This document shows positions 1-5,105 of a DNA stretch of 6,270 nt, in pieces. Under the pieces are notes generated by a model. The model did no database searches. It was not told the DNA's origin and was given only the letters and a program-made list of their open reading frames with translations. The stretch is taken from assembly GCA_023426865.1 (NCBI GenBank), contig JAEZBT010000209.1:1-6270 (forward strand). The letters run 5' to 3'. A program made the position numbers and the translations under genes. Origin of the DNA: Actinomycetes bacterium (GTDB taxonomy: Bacteria > Actinomycetota > Actinomycetes > Actinomycetales > Cellulomonadaceae). Every line of letters begins with the position of its first letter. Position 1 is the stretch's first letter.

Positions 1-121
1 GCCCACCGCCGTCCGCGGGAGCGGTGCGGGTGCGCCGCCCGTCGTCGACGTGCGGTCGGTCACCGAGCGGGCCGAGCCCGCCGCCACCGACGCCCGACGC
101 GCGCTCCTGTCCGTGGCCTGA
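1..121 (+). CDS. 3' end of an unrecognised protein-coding gene (partial)
   Basis: The first full codon begins at position 2 and the frame stays open to a TGA at 119-121, giving the last 39 residues of a protein that starts outside the window. The tail is Ala/Pro/Val-rich and ends in DARRALLSVA. Nearly every codon ends in G or C, as in the confident genes nearby, which supports real coding. It shows no motif or membrane segment from which a family could be named. It converges on clpP, with 52 bp between the two stop codons. No function is assigned. Confidence 0.6.
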   Translation, partial: PTAVRGSGAGAPPVVDVRSVTERAEPAATDARRALLSVA

Positions 122-141
122 CCCCCACCCCTCGGCCGCCC

Positions 142-156
142 CGGGCACCTCGCCCG
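142..156 (+). terminator. Possible weak hairpin terminator between convergent genes
   Basis: The arms CGGGC (142-146) and GCCCG (152-156) enclose the 5-nt loop ACCTC, 20 nt past the stop of the left-end gene. A second short CCGG-CCA-CCGG repeat follows at 163-173. There is no T tract. A short GC stem between two convergent stops suits actinobacterial termination, but five-base stems are common by chance in DNA this GC-rich. Confidence 0.3.
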
Positions 157-173
157 CGGTCTCCGGCCACCGG

Positions 174-824
174 CTAGAGTCCGGCCGGCCGGACGGCGTC
201 GGGCCGGACGTCGTCCAGGCGCTCGACGACGCGGTCGACGAAGCCGTACTCGCGGGCCTCCTCCGCGCTGAACCAGTGGTCCCGGTCGGAGTCCTTCTCG
301 ATGCGCTCCACCGTCTGCCCGGTGTGCTCGGCGATGAGCGCCTGCATCGTCCGCTTGGTGTAGCGCATGTTCTCGGCCTGGATCGCGACGTCGATGGCCG
401 TGCCGCCGATCCCCCCGGCGGGCTGGTGCATGAGGATCCGCGCGTGCCGCAGCGCGAACCGCTTGCCCCGCGTGCCGGCGGACAGCAGGAACTGCCCGGC
501 GCTCGCGGCCAGTCCCATCGCGAGCGTGGAGACGTCGTTCGGGACCAGCCGCATCGTGTCGTAGATGGCCAGCGCCGCCGAGATGGACCCGCCCGGGGAG
601 TTCACGTAGAGCGCGATGTCCCGGCGCGGGTCCTCCGCGGACAGCAGCAGCAGCTCGGCGCAGATGCGGTTGGCGATCGCGTCGTCGACCTCCTGCCCCA
701 GCACGATGATCCGCTGGTGCAGCAGGCGGCTGGCCAGGTGGTCGTCGAACGGCGCGAGCGCGGGCGACTCGGCGCGCAGCGCGGGCGCGGACGCCGTCGG
801 GCGGGGCAGGGGCAGGGGCAGCAT
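174..824 (-). CDS. clpP: ATP-dependent Clp protease proteolytic subunit (ClpP), stand-alone copy
   Basis: A 216-residue serine peptidase subunit of the cytoplasmic Clp protease. In this family the subunits form a tetradecameric chamber that degrades proteins fed by ClpX, ClpC or ClpA-type unfoldases. The catalytic triad can be placed by family pattern: Ser108 in GLAASAGQ, His133 in ILMHQPAGG and Asp178 in IEKDSDRD. NSPGG (75-79) is the conserved oxyanion-region loop, and the end has the usual FSAEEAREYGFVD. The first 25 or so residues are Pro/Ala-rich and poorly conserved, consistent with a processed propeptide. The start at 824 is chosen over an upstream in-frame ATG at 911 because GAGGAGG lies 6 nt before it. 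Length is normal. Unlike the main actinobacterial clpP1-clpP2 pair, no second clpP, clpX or tig is adjacent, so this may be an accessory ClpP of the clpP3 kind; that assignment is inference. Confidence 0.95.
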   Translation of the reverse strand: MLPLPLPRPTASAPALRAESPALAPFDDHLASRLLHQRIIVLGQEVDDAIANRICAELLLLSAEDPRRDIALYVNSPGGSISAALAIYDTMRLVPNDVSTLAMGLAASAGQFLLSAGTRGKRFALRHARILMHQPAGGIGGTAIDVAIQAENMRYTKRTMQALIAEHTGQTVERIEKDSDRDHWFSAEEAREYGFVDRVVERLDDVRPDAVRPAGL

Positions 825-830
825 GGGGAA

Positions 831-837
831 CCTCCTC
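831..837 (-). promoter_or_regulatory. Strong ribosome binding site of clpP
   Basis: On the minus strand GAGGAGG stands 6 nt before the ATG at 824. It is a near-ideal Shine-Dalgarno sequence and fixes this start against the longer frame that begins at 911. Confidence 0.85.
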
Positions 838-867
838 GGGAGCGGACGCCCCCACGCTGGCACCGGT

Positions 868-883
868 GGGTCCGCGCGGACCC
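868..883. promoter_or_regulatory. Perfect 16-bp palindrome upstream of clpP, candidate operator
   Basis: GGGTCCGCGCGGACCC is a perfect palindrome with no spacer, centred about 52 bp upstream of the clpP ATG in the divergent intergenic region. It could be a binding site for a dimeric regulator or part of the clpP leader. I recognise no regulator for it. A palindrome this long is notable, but less so in GC-rich DNA. Confidence 0.4.
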
Positions 884-888
884 GCCCC

Positions 889-918
889 TCTGCCGGCAGC
901 GGATACGCCACAGGCAGA
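889..918. promoter_or_regulatory. Split TCTGCC ... GGCAGA inverted repeat upstream of clpP
   Basis: TCTGCC at 889-894 is matched by GGCAGA at 913-918, 18 bp apart. The first half also sits inside the perfect 10-bp palindrome CTGCCGGCAG (890-899). As I recall, Streptomyces PopR, which activates the clpP3 operon, uses TCTGCC-N3-GGCAGA. The half-sites match that, but the spacing does not, and no popR-like gene lies in the window. The position, 65-95 bp upstream of the clpP start, suits a regulator site. This is a weak, motif-level call. Confidence 0.25.
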
Positions 919-950
919 CGCCGCGGGACATGGCCGAGCGGTCAGGCCGT

Positions 951-981
951 CCGCCCGAGGCCCCGCCCGAGGCCCGCCCGA
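951..981. repeat. 12-bp tandem repeat, about 2.6 copies
   Basis: CCGCCCGAGGCC occurs at 951-962 and again, identical, at 963-974, followed by the partial copy CGCCCGA at 975-981. It lies between clpP and the alkD-like gene. No function is evident, and it may simply be slippage in GC-rich DNA. Confidence 0.6.
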
Positions 982-986
982 CGTCC

Positions 987-992
987 GATACT
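987..992 (+). promoter_or_regulatory. Possible -10 element for the alkD-like fusion gene
   Basis: GATACT is the only AT-containing stretch resembling a -10 hexamer in the GC-rich 120 bp before the gene. It would start transcription near 999, leaving a leader of about 33 nt. No convincing -35 sits at the right distance and the leader has no clear Shine-Dalgarno sequence. Confidence 0.25.
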
Positions 993-1031
993 GGCTGGCC
1001 GCCGCCGACGCCCCGCGGCCAGACTGCCGCC

Positions 1032-2210
1032 ATGACGGCCGAGCGGTGGACGACGATGGACGACCTGCTGGCGGCGCGCGAGCGGTTCGCCGCCGCGATC
1101 CCGGGGTGGACCTGGCCCGAGCTGGCCGGGGTCGTGCTCGTCCGGCCCGGACCCGGCGGCGAGATCCTCGACATCCCGGTGGTGAACACGACCCAGCACC
1201 GGTTGCCGGTCGTCGTGCTCGCCGGCGTCCTGGGTCACGCCGGGGGGACGGCCACGTACCCCCTCGAACCGGCGGCCCTCGCGCGGGCCGTCGACCGGCT
1301 GCGCCCCGCCGCGGCCGCGACGTTCATGGCGCACCCGAACCTCGAGGCGTGGATCCGGCTCCAGGCGGTCCTCGCCGCCGAGCCCGACGCGCGGACCGTC
1401 GCCGTCTTCGTCGCCGACCTCGCCGACCCGGTGGTCGACGCCTACGACGCCGCCCTGCGCGCGCATCTGGCCGACGTCCCGACCGCCGCCGGCCTCGACG
1501 CCGCGCTCCGCGCCCTGGCCGACGTGGACGCCGCGGCCGGCATGGCCCGCTACTTCAAGACCGAGCCCGGCGGCTACGGAGAAGGCGACAGCTTCCTCGG
1601 CGTCACCGTGCCGCGGGTGAAGGCGGCGCTGCGGCCGTTCCGCGACCTGCCGCCCGCCGAGCTGGACACCCTGCTCGCCAGCCCGTGGCACGAGGTCCGG
1701 ACCGCCGCGCTGGAGATCATGGCGCACCAGGCGCGGGCGGCCCGGACGCCGGACGAGCGTCGTCGGGAGCTGTTCGAGCTCTACCTGCGCCGGCACGACC
1801 GGATCGACAACTGGGACCTCGTGGACCGGGCCGCGCGCGACGTCGTCGGGCGCTGGCTGCTCGCCCACCCGGACGGCGGGGCGACGCTCGACCGGCTCGC
1901 CGCGTCCGGCTCCGTGTGGGAGCGGCGGACCGCGATGGTCGCCACGATGGCGTACTCCGACGCCGGCCACACGAGCGAGGTGCTCCGCGTGGCGACCCTG
2001 CTCGTGGACGACCCGCACGACCTCATCCACAAGGCCGTCGGCTGGCTGCTCCGGGACGTCGGCGACGTCGAGCCCGCGGCGCTGCTCGGCTTCCTCGACG
2101 CGCACGCCGCGACCATGCCCCGCACGGCGCTGCGCTACGCGCTCGAGCACCAGGGCGACGACGTCCGCCGTCACTACCTCGGCCTGCGGGCGCGCGCGCT
2201 GGGGCGCTGA
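1032..2210 (+). CDS. AlkD-like DNA alkylation repair protein with an unrecognised N-terminal domain
   Basis: The 392-residue product has two parts. Residues from about 165 to the end match the HEAT-repeat DNA glycosylases of the AlkD family, which excise alkylated bases such as 3-methyl- and 7-methyl-purines. Markers are ARYFKTEPGGYGEGDSFLG (172-190), NWDLVD (260-265), WERR (296-299) and HKAVGWLLRDVG (333-344). The functional residues of Bacillus cereus AlkD (Trp109, Asp113, Arg148, Trp187) map well to Trp261, Asp265, Arg299 and Trp338, so the domain looks active. Residues 1-150 are absent from ordinary AlkD proteins of about 230 residues; I recognise no family there, although codon use is normal for coding DNA. 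Candidate starts are ATG 1032 and ATG 1056, neither with a good Shine-Dalgarno. Upstream in-frame sequence has poor codon bias and is excluded. The gene diverges from clpP and ends 19 bp from the convergent GAP-family gene. Confidence 0.88.
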   Translation: MTAERWTTMDDLLAARERFAAAIPGWTWPELAGVVLVRPGPGGEILDIPVVNTTQHRLPVVVLAGVLGHAGGTATYPLEPAALARAVDRLRPAAAATFMAHPNLEAWIRLQAVLAAEPDARTVAVFVADLADPVVDAYDAALRAHLADVPTAAGLDAALRALADVDAAAGMARYFKTEPGGYGEGDSFLGVTVPRVKAALRPFRDLPPAELDTLLASPWHEVRTAALEIMAHQARAARTPDERRRELFELYLRRHDRIDNWDLVDRAARDVVGRWLLAHPDGGATLDRLAASGSVWERRTAMVATMAYSDAGHTSEVLRVATLLVDDPHDLIHKAVGWLLRDVGDVEPAALLGFLDAHAATMPRTALRYALEHQGDDVRRHYLGLRARALGR

Positions 2211-2229
2211 GCGGGGCCGGACCCACGGT

Positions 2230-3060
2230 TCACTGCACCCGGACGATCGTGTCGAGCGCATCGATCAGGCCGGGGATCCGCACCAGCCCGTCCCGGGCCA
2301 TGAGGAAGCCGACGATGCCGACGATCCACGCCGTCGTCTCCGTCCCCTGCCGCTCCATCCACGCGGCGACGCGGCCCAGCACGGGCTCGACCGCACGGCC
2401 CGCGACCACCCTGAGCACGAGCAGCACGAGTGCGGGCAGCACCATCACCAGGCAGTACCCGGCGAGGACGCCCGCGCGGCCCGGAAAGGCGAGCTCGGAC
2501 GTGCTGAGCAGGCCGACGGCAGCCAGGTAGGGAAGCATCGATGCCGTCTCGACGGCCGCCGCGGCGAGGGCGAGGCCGATGAGTGGCCCGACGCCGGCGT
2601 CATCGCTGCCCATGGCGCGGTCCCGCCACCGCCAGATCCGACCCGGGCGCGCCGGTCCCGTGGCGGGCTCACCCTCGTCCGGGTGTCCGTCGCCGGCGGC
2701 GTCGGCGCGCTCGGACCCGCTCCGGACCATGACCTCGGCGCGGCTGCGGGCGTCGTCGGGCGCGTTTCCGATGCGGAAGCTCCAGAGGAACAGGGTCACG
2801 CCGAGCGCCGTCTGGAGCACGGCCACCACCGGGTTCTCGAGGAGCTCACCGGCGCGACCCAGCACCGCGTGGGCACCGGCCACGAGCGCGATGCCCAGCA
2901 GCAGGTAGAAGCCCGCCACCGTGCCCAGGAACACGAGCACCCGGCCCGCCCGCACGCGACCGGGCGTGAGCAGGAACCAGATCGGGATCAGCAGCGTGCC
3001 GAAGCTGGTCGAGTCGATGAGCGCGAGGACCGCCAGCTGTGCGAGGAGCTCGGGAGTCAT
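2230..3060 (-). CDS. GAP/SfLAP-family (LysE-superfamily-like) integral membrane protein
   Basis: A 276-residue membrane protein with six likely helices at about 6-30, 41-63, 75-94, 157-186, 196-220 and 243-259. The two three-helix halves are separated by a long hydrophilic loop (98-150) rich in Asp, Glu, Arg and Gly. The opening LALIDSTSFGTLLIPIWFLL with the LTPGRVRAGRVLVFLGTVAGF region resembles the actinobacterial GAP family (sulfolipid-1-addressing protein type, related to LysE exporters). Some members of that family help move lipids or small molecules across the membrane; the substrate here is unknown. The ATG at 3060 is chosen because GAGG lies 9 nt upstream and further extension would run into the divergent kinase gene. 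It is divergent from the kinase with 119 bp between starts, so the two could share control. A LysE/cadmium-type exporter is the alternative reading. Confidence 0.75.
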   Translation of the reverse strand: MTPELLAQLAVLALIDSTSFGTLLIPIWFLLTPGRVRAGRVLVFLGTVAGFYLLLGIALVAGAHAVLGRAGELLENPVVAVLQTALGVTLFLWSFRIGNAPDDARSRAEVMVRSGSERADAAGDGHPDEGEPATGPARPGRIWRWRDRAMGSDDAGVGPLIGLALAAAAVETASMLPYLAAVGLLSTSELAFPGRAGVLAGYCLVMVLPALVLLVLRVVAGRAVEPVLGRVAAWMERQGTETTAWIVGIVGFLMARDGLVRIPGLIDALDTIVRVQ

Positions 3061-3167
3061 GCCGTGGAGCCTCGCCCGCCGCGGCTCCGACGTCGTCAGG
3101 CGAACGATGCAGGCGCCCGGCCACGACGGTCCATCCTTCGACGGACTCGGCCCGTGCGCGCCTGTGC

Positions 3168-3173
3168 TGGGAT
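3168..3173 (+). promoter_or_regulatory. Possible -10 element giving a leaderless kinase transcript
   Basis: TGGGAT, preceded by TGTGC, ends 6 nt before the kinase ATG at 3180, so transcription would start at or next to the start codon. The same spacing occurs at the lipoprotein gene at 6038. The hexamer fits TAnnnT poorly and no good -35 is visible. Alternatively GGGATGGG acts as a weak ribosome binding site. Confidence 0.25.
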
Positions 3174-3179
3174 GGGTCG

Positions 3180-4397
3180 ATGGCGCTCGTGGGGTGGGTC
3201 CGGCACCTCTGGCAGACGCGCCTGCGCGCGACGCCACGGGCCCAGGACCGCACCGACGCGGCACTGACGGCGGTCCTCGGCGTCGTGCTGCTCGGCGCCG
3301 GCGTGAGCGGGTTGTGGGGGCCCGAACCGGACCGGGTCGCCGCCCTGGGCCGATGGGCGCACCTCGCACCCCTGGCGTTGGGTTGCGCGCTGATGCTGCG
3401 ACGTCGGACGAACCCCGTGCTGGCGCTGGTGGGCGGTGCCGCCGCCTTCGCCGTCGACGTCTGGCTCGGCGGGTCGATCGGGATGGTCTTCGTGCTCTTC
3501 GACCTGATCTACTCGGCGGCCCTGCACGCCGGGCGGGTCGCCGTCGGCCGGCTGGGCGTCCTCGTCGCTGCCGCGCCCGCCGTCGCGTTCGTGCAGGGCT
3601 GGCTCGTCTGGGGCGAGCTCCGTTGGGCGCTGCTCATGGCCGTGCAGGTGTTCGCCTTCGTGAGCACGCCCCTGGCCTGGGGGACGGCCGTCCGCCGGCA
3701 GAGCGAGCTGACGGCGCTGGCGCAGGCGCGCGCAGAGGACCTGCGGCGGCTGGCCGAGCACCGTGGGGCGCAGGCCGTCGCCGACGCGCGCGCCCAGATG
3801 GCCCGGGACCTCCATGACGCCATCGCGGGCAACGTCTCGGCGATGGCGATCCGGGCGGAGGCGGCGCTCGCCGAGCCCCCCGGCGTGCCGGGTGCCGCAG
3901 ACCGTGACCGTGCCGCCCTCGCGGCCATCCGTACGACGGGTCTGCGCTCGCTGGCCGAGCTCCGCACCCTCATCGGCTTCCTCCGCTCCGACGCGGACGA
4001 CGTCGCCGCGCCGCCCCGTCTCCGCGAGGCCGGCACGCTGCTGGCGGGGGTGCGGGCCGCTGGGGTCGACGTCGACTGGCACGGCCCGCCACCCGATGAG
4101 CTCGACGCCCTGCCGACGGGCCCGGACCAGGCCGCCTACCGGATCCTCCAGGAGGCGCTCACGAACGCGGTCAAGCCCGGCGCCGGCCCGACCGGCGCCG
4201 GGCGCGTCGACGTCGGCGCCGCCGCGCTGGTCCTGTCGTTGTCGAACCCGGTGGCCGACGGGGCGCCGTCGGGCCCACGCGGCCTCGGACTGGTCACGAT
4301 GCGCGAGCGCGCCGAGGCTCTCGGCGGGCGCTTCTCGGCCGGACCGCGGGAGGGCACGTGGGTGGTCGACGTCGCTCTCCCCCTGGAGGCCGCATGA
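3180..4397 (+). CDS. NarL/DesK-type sensor histidine kinase, multi-pass membrane
   Basis: The 405-residue sensor kinase of a two-component system. Residues 1-170 carry five or six hydrophobic segments (about 27-45, 60-73, 79-98, 100-117, 121-144, 147-169) and no sizeable extracellular domain, so the stimulus is probably sensed in or at the membrane. A charged, probably coiled-coil linker (172-208) leads to the HisKA_3 dimerisation domain, with phosphoacceptor His212 in ARDLHDAIAG. The ATPase domain has an N-box-like QEALTNAV (324-331) and the GLGLVTMRERAEALGG motif (368-383). Two departures stand out: the usual N-box KHAG reads KPGAG, in a stretch encoded by a long inverted repeat, and the usual DxGxG box is replaced by SNPVADG. 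ATP binding may therefore be altered. The ATG at 3180 is the first start with good codon bias; an in-frame ATG at 3039 would overlap the GAP-family gene. The stop overlaps the regulator start, so they are co-translated. Confidence 0.9.
   Translation: MALVGWVRHLWQTRLRATPRAQDRTDAALTAVLGVVLLGAGVSGLWGPEPDRVAALGRWAHLAPLALGCALMLRRRTNPVLALVGGAAAFAVDVWLGGSIGMVFVLFDLIYSAALHAGRVAVGRLGVLVAAAPAVAFVQGWLVWGELRWALLMAVQVFAFVSTPLAWGTAVRRQSELTALAQARAEDLRRLAEHRGAQAVADARAQMARDLHDAIAGNVSAMAIRAEAALAEPPGVPGAADRDRAALAAIRTTGLRSLAELRTLIGFLRSDADDVAAPPRLREAGTLLAGVRAAGVDVDWHGPPPDELDALPTGPDQAAYRILQEALTNAVKPGAGPTGAGRVDVGAAALVLSLSNPVADGAPSGPRGLGLVTMRERAEALGGRFSAGPREGTWVVDVALPLEAA
4175..4203. repeat. 12-bp-arm inverted repeat inside the kinase gene
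   Basis: GCCCGGCGCCGG (4175-4186) and its perfect complement CCGGCGCCGGGC (4192-4203) enclose the 5-nt loop CCCGA. It runs from the last base of the Lys332 codon to the first base of the Arg342 codon, so it encodes the unusual PGAGPTGAG stretch of the N-box. The mRNA would form a very stable stem. Confidence 0.85.
4385..4389 (+). promoter_or_regulatory. Ribosome binding site of the response regulator
   Basis: GGAGG inside the end of the kinase gene stands 4 nt before the regulator ATG at 4394. It selects this start over an in-frame ATG at 4358 and fits the ATGA stop/start overlap typical of kinase-regulator operons. Confidence 0.75.
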
Positions 4398-5080
4398 CGG
4401 CACGCGTGCTCCTGGCCGACGACCACGCCGCCATCCGGGAGGGCCTGCGGCTCATGCTCGAGCGCGACGCGGACGTGGTCGTCGTCGGCGAGGCAGCCGA
4501 CGGCTCCGCCGCCGTGACGAACGCGCGGGCGCTCCGTCCCGACGTCGTGCTCATGGACGTCCGCATGCCCGGCTCGGACGGCATCGCGGCGACCCGGACG
4601 ATCGTCGACGAGGGACTGGCCGACGTCGTCGTGCTCACGACGTTCGACCTCGACGAGTACGTGTTCGGGGCGCTGCGGGCCGGGGCGGCCGGCTTCCTCC
4701 TCAAGTCGGTGGGCGCGACGGCGCTCGTCGACGCCGTCCGTCGCGTCGCGGCGGGCGAGGGCGTCCTCGCCCCGGAGGTCACCCGCCGGCTACTGGCCAC
4801 GTTCGCCGAGCCGAACGGTGGCACGGGCAACGGTGGCACGGACGACGGTGGCGCGCGCAACGGTGGCACGGACGACGCGGGTCGCCTCGCTGAGCTGACC
4901 CCGCGCGAGCGCGAGGTGCTGGGCGCGCTCGGCCGCGGCCTGTCCAACGCCGAGCTCGCCGACGAGCTCGGCATCGGCGAGGCGACGGCGAAGACGCACG
5001 TCTCGCGCGTCCTCGCGAAGACGGGCTGCCGCTCGCGTGTGCAGGCGGCGATCCTCGCCCGGTCGGCCGGCCTGGGCTGA
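4394..5080 (+). CDS. NarL/LuxR-family response regulator
   Basis: A 228-residue two-component regulator that should be phosphorylated by the kinase encoded just upstream. The receiver domain (1-122) has the acidic pair Asp9/Asp10, phosphoacceptor Asp55 in LMDVRMPG, switch Thr82/Thr83 in LTTFD and Lys104 in FLLKS. The C-terminal LuxR-type helix-turn-helix (about 167-225) begins LTPREREVLGALGRGLSNAE and contains the recognition helix region ATAKTHVSRVLAKTG, so it binds DNA. Length is near the family norm. The linker between domains (141-160) is odd: it consists of pentapeptide repeats of NGGT(G/D) type, encoded by a 15-bp tandem repeat. The start overlaps the kinase stop by 4 bp. Targets are unknown; its own operon and the divergent GAP-family gene are natural candidates. 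The stop lies 25 bp from that of the convergent heliorhodopsin gene. Confidence 0.95.
   Translation: MTARVLLADDHAAIREGLRLMLERDADVVVVGEAADGSAAVTNARALRPDVVLMDVRMPGSDGIAATRTIVDEGLADVVVLTTFDLDEYVFGALRAGAAGFLLKSVGATALVDAVRRVAAGEGVLAPEVTRRLLATFAEPNGGTGNGGTDDGGARNGGTDDAGRLAELTPREREVLGALGRGLSNAELADELGIGEATAKTHVSRVLAKTGCRSRVQAAILARSAGLG
4814..4873 (+). repeat. 15-bp tandem repeat (4 units) in the regulator linker
   Basis: Units begin at 4814, 4829, 4844 and 4859. Three share AACGGTGGCACGG and one is the variant GACGGTGGCGCGC. In frame they encode NGGTG, NGGTD, DGGAR and NGGTD. Because the period is a multiple of three, gain or loss of units would change linker length without breaking the frame. Confidence 0.9.
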
Positions 5081-5086
5081 GGCCTG

Positions 5087-5104
5087 GCCGGCGGCCGCGC
5101 CGGC
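5087..5104. terminator. GC hairpin between convergent regulator and heliorhodopsin genes, likely bidirectional terminator
   Basis: The arms GCCGGCG (5087-5093) and CGCCGGC (5098-5104) enclose the loop GCCG. The stem fills most of the 25 bp between the two stop codons. It lacks a T tract, as many actinobacterial terminators do. Position and symmetry support termination in both directions. Confidence 0.55.
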
Positions 5105-5105
5105 G

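Noticed and set aside
175..180. TAGAGT as a plus-strand -10 promoter, sharing the 10-mer GCTAGAGTCC with 6024-6033
   Set aside because: No plus-strand gene follows within 800 bp and the hexamer overlaps the clpP stop codon. The shared 10-mer is probably chance.
825..911. Longer clpP starting at the ATG at 911
   Set aside because: The ATG at 824 has an ideal GAGGAGG. The extra 29 residues have no conserved character and would cover the regulatory palindromes.
24..1031. In-frame extension of the AlkD fusion back to position 24
   Set aside because: It runs antisense through clpP and the intergenic region with poor third-position bias. Coding character appears only from about 1032.
2211..2229. 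Terminator between the AlkD fusion and GAP-family genes
   Set aside because: The 19-bp gap holds only a GGG/CCC stem of three pairs, too weak to call.
2530..3817. Several long Arg/Pro/Ala-rich open frames antisense to or out of frame with the GAP, kinase and regulator genes
   Set aside because: They are typical shadow frames of high-GC DNA: low complexity, no domains, and covered by well-supported genes.
4814..4873. CRISPR array or intergenic repeat
   Set aside because: The units are 15 bp, contiguous without spacers, and in frame within the regulator gene.
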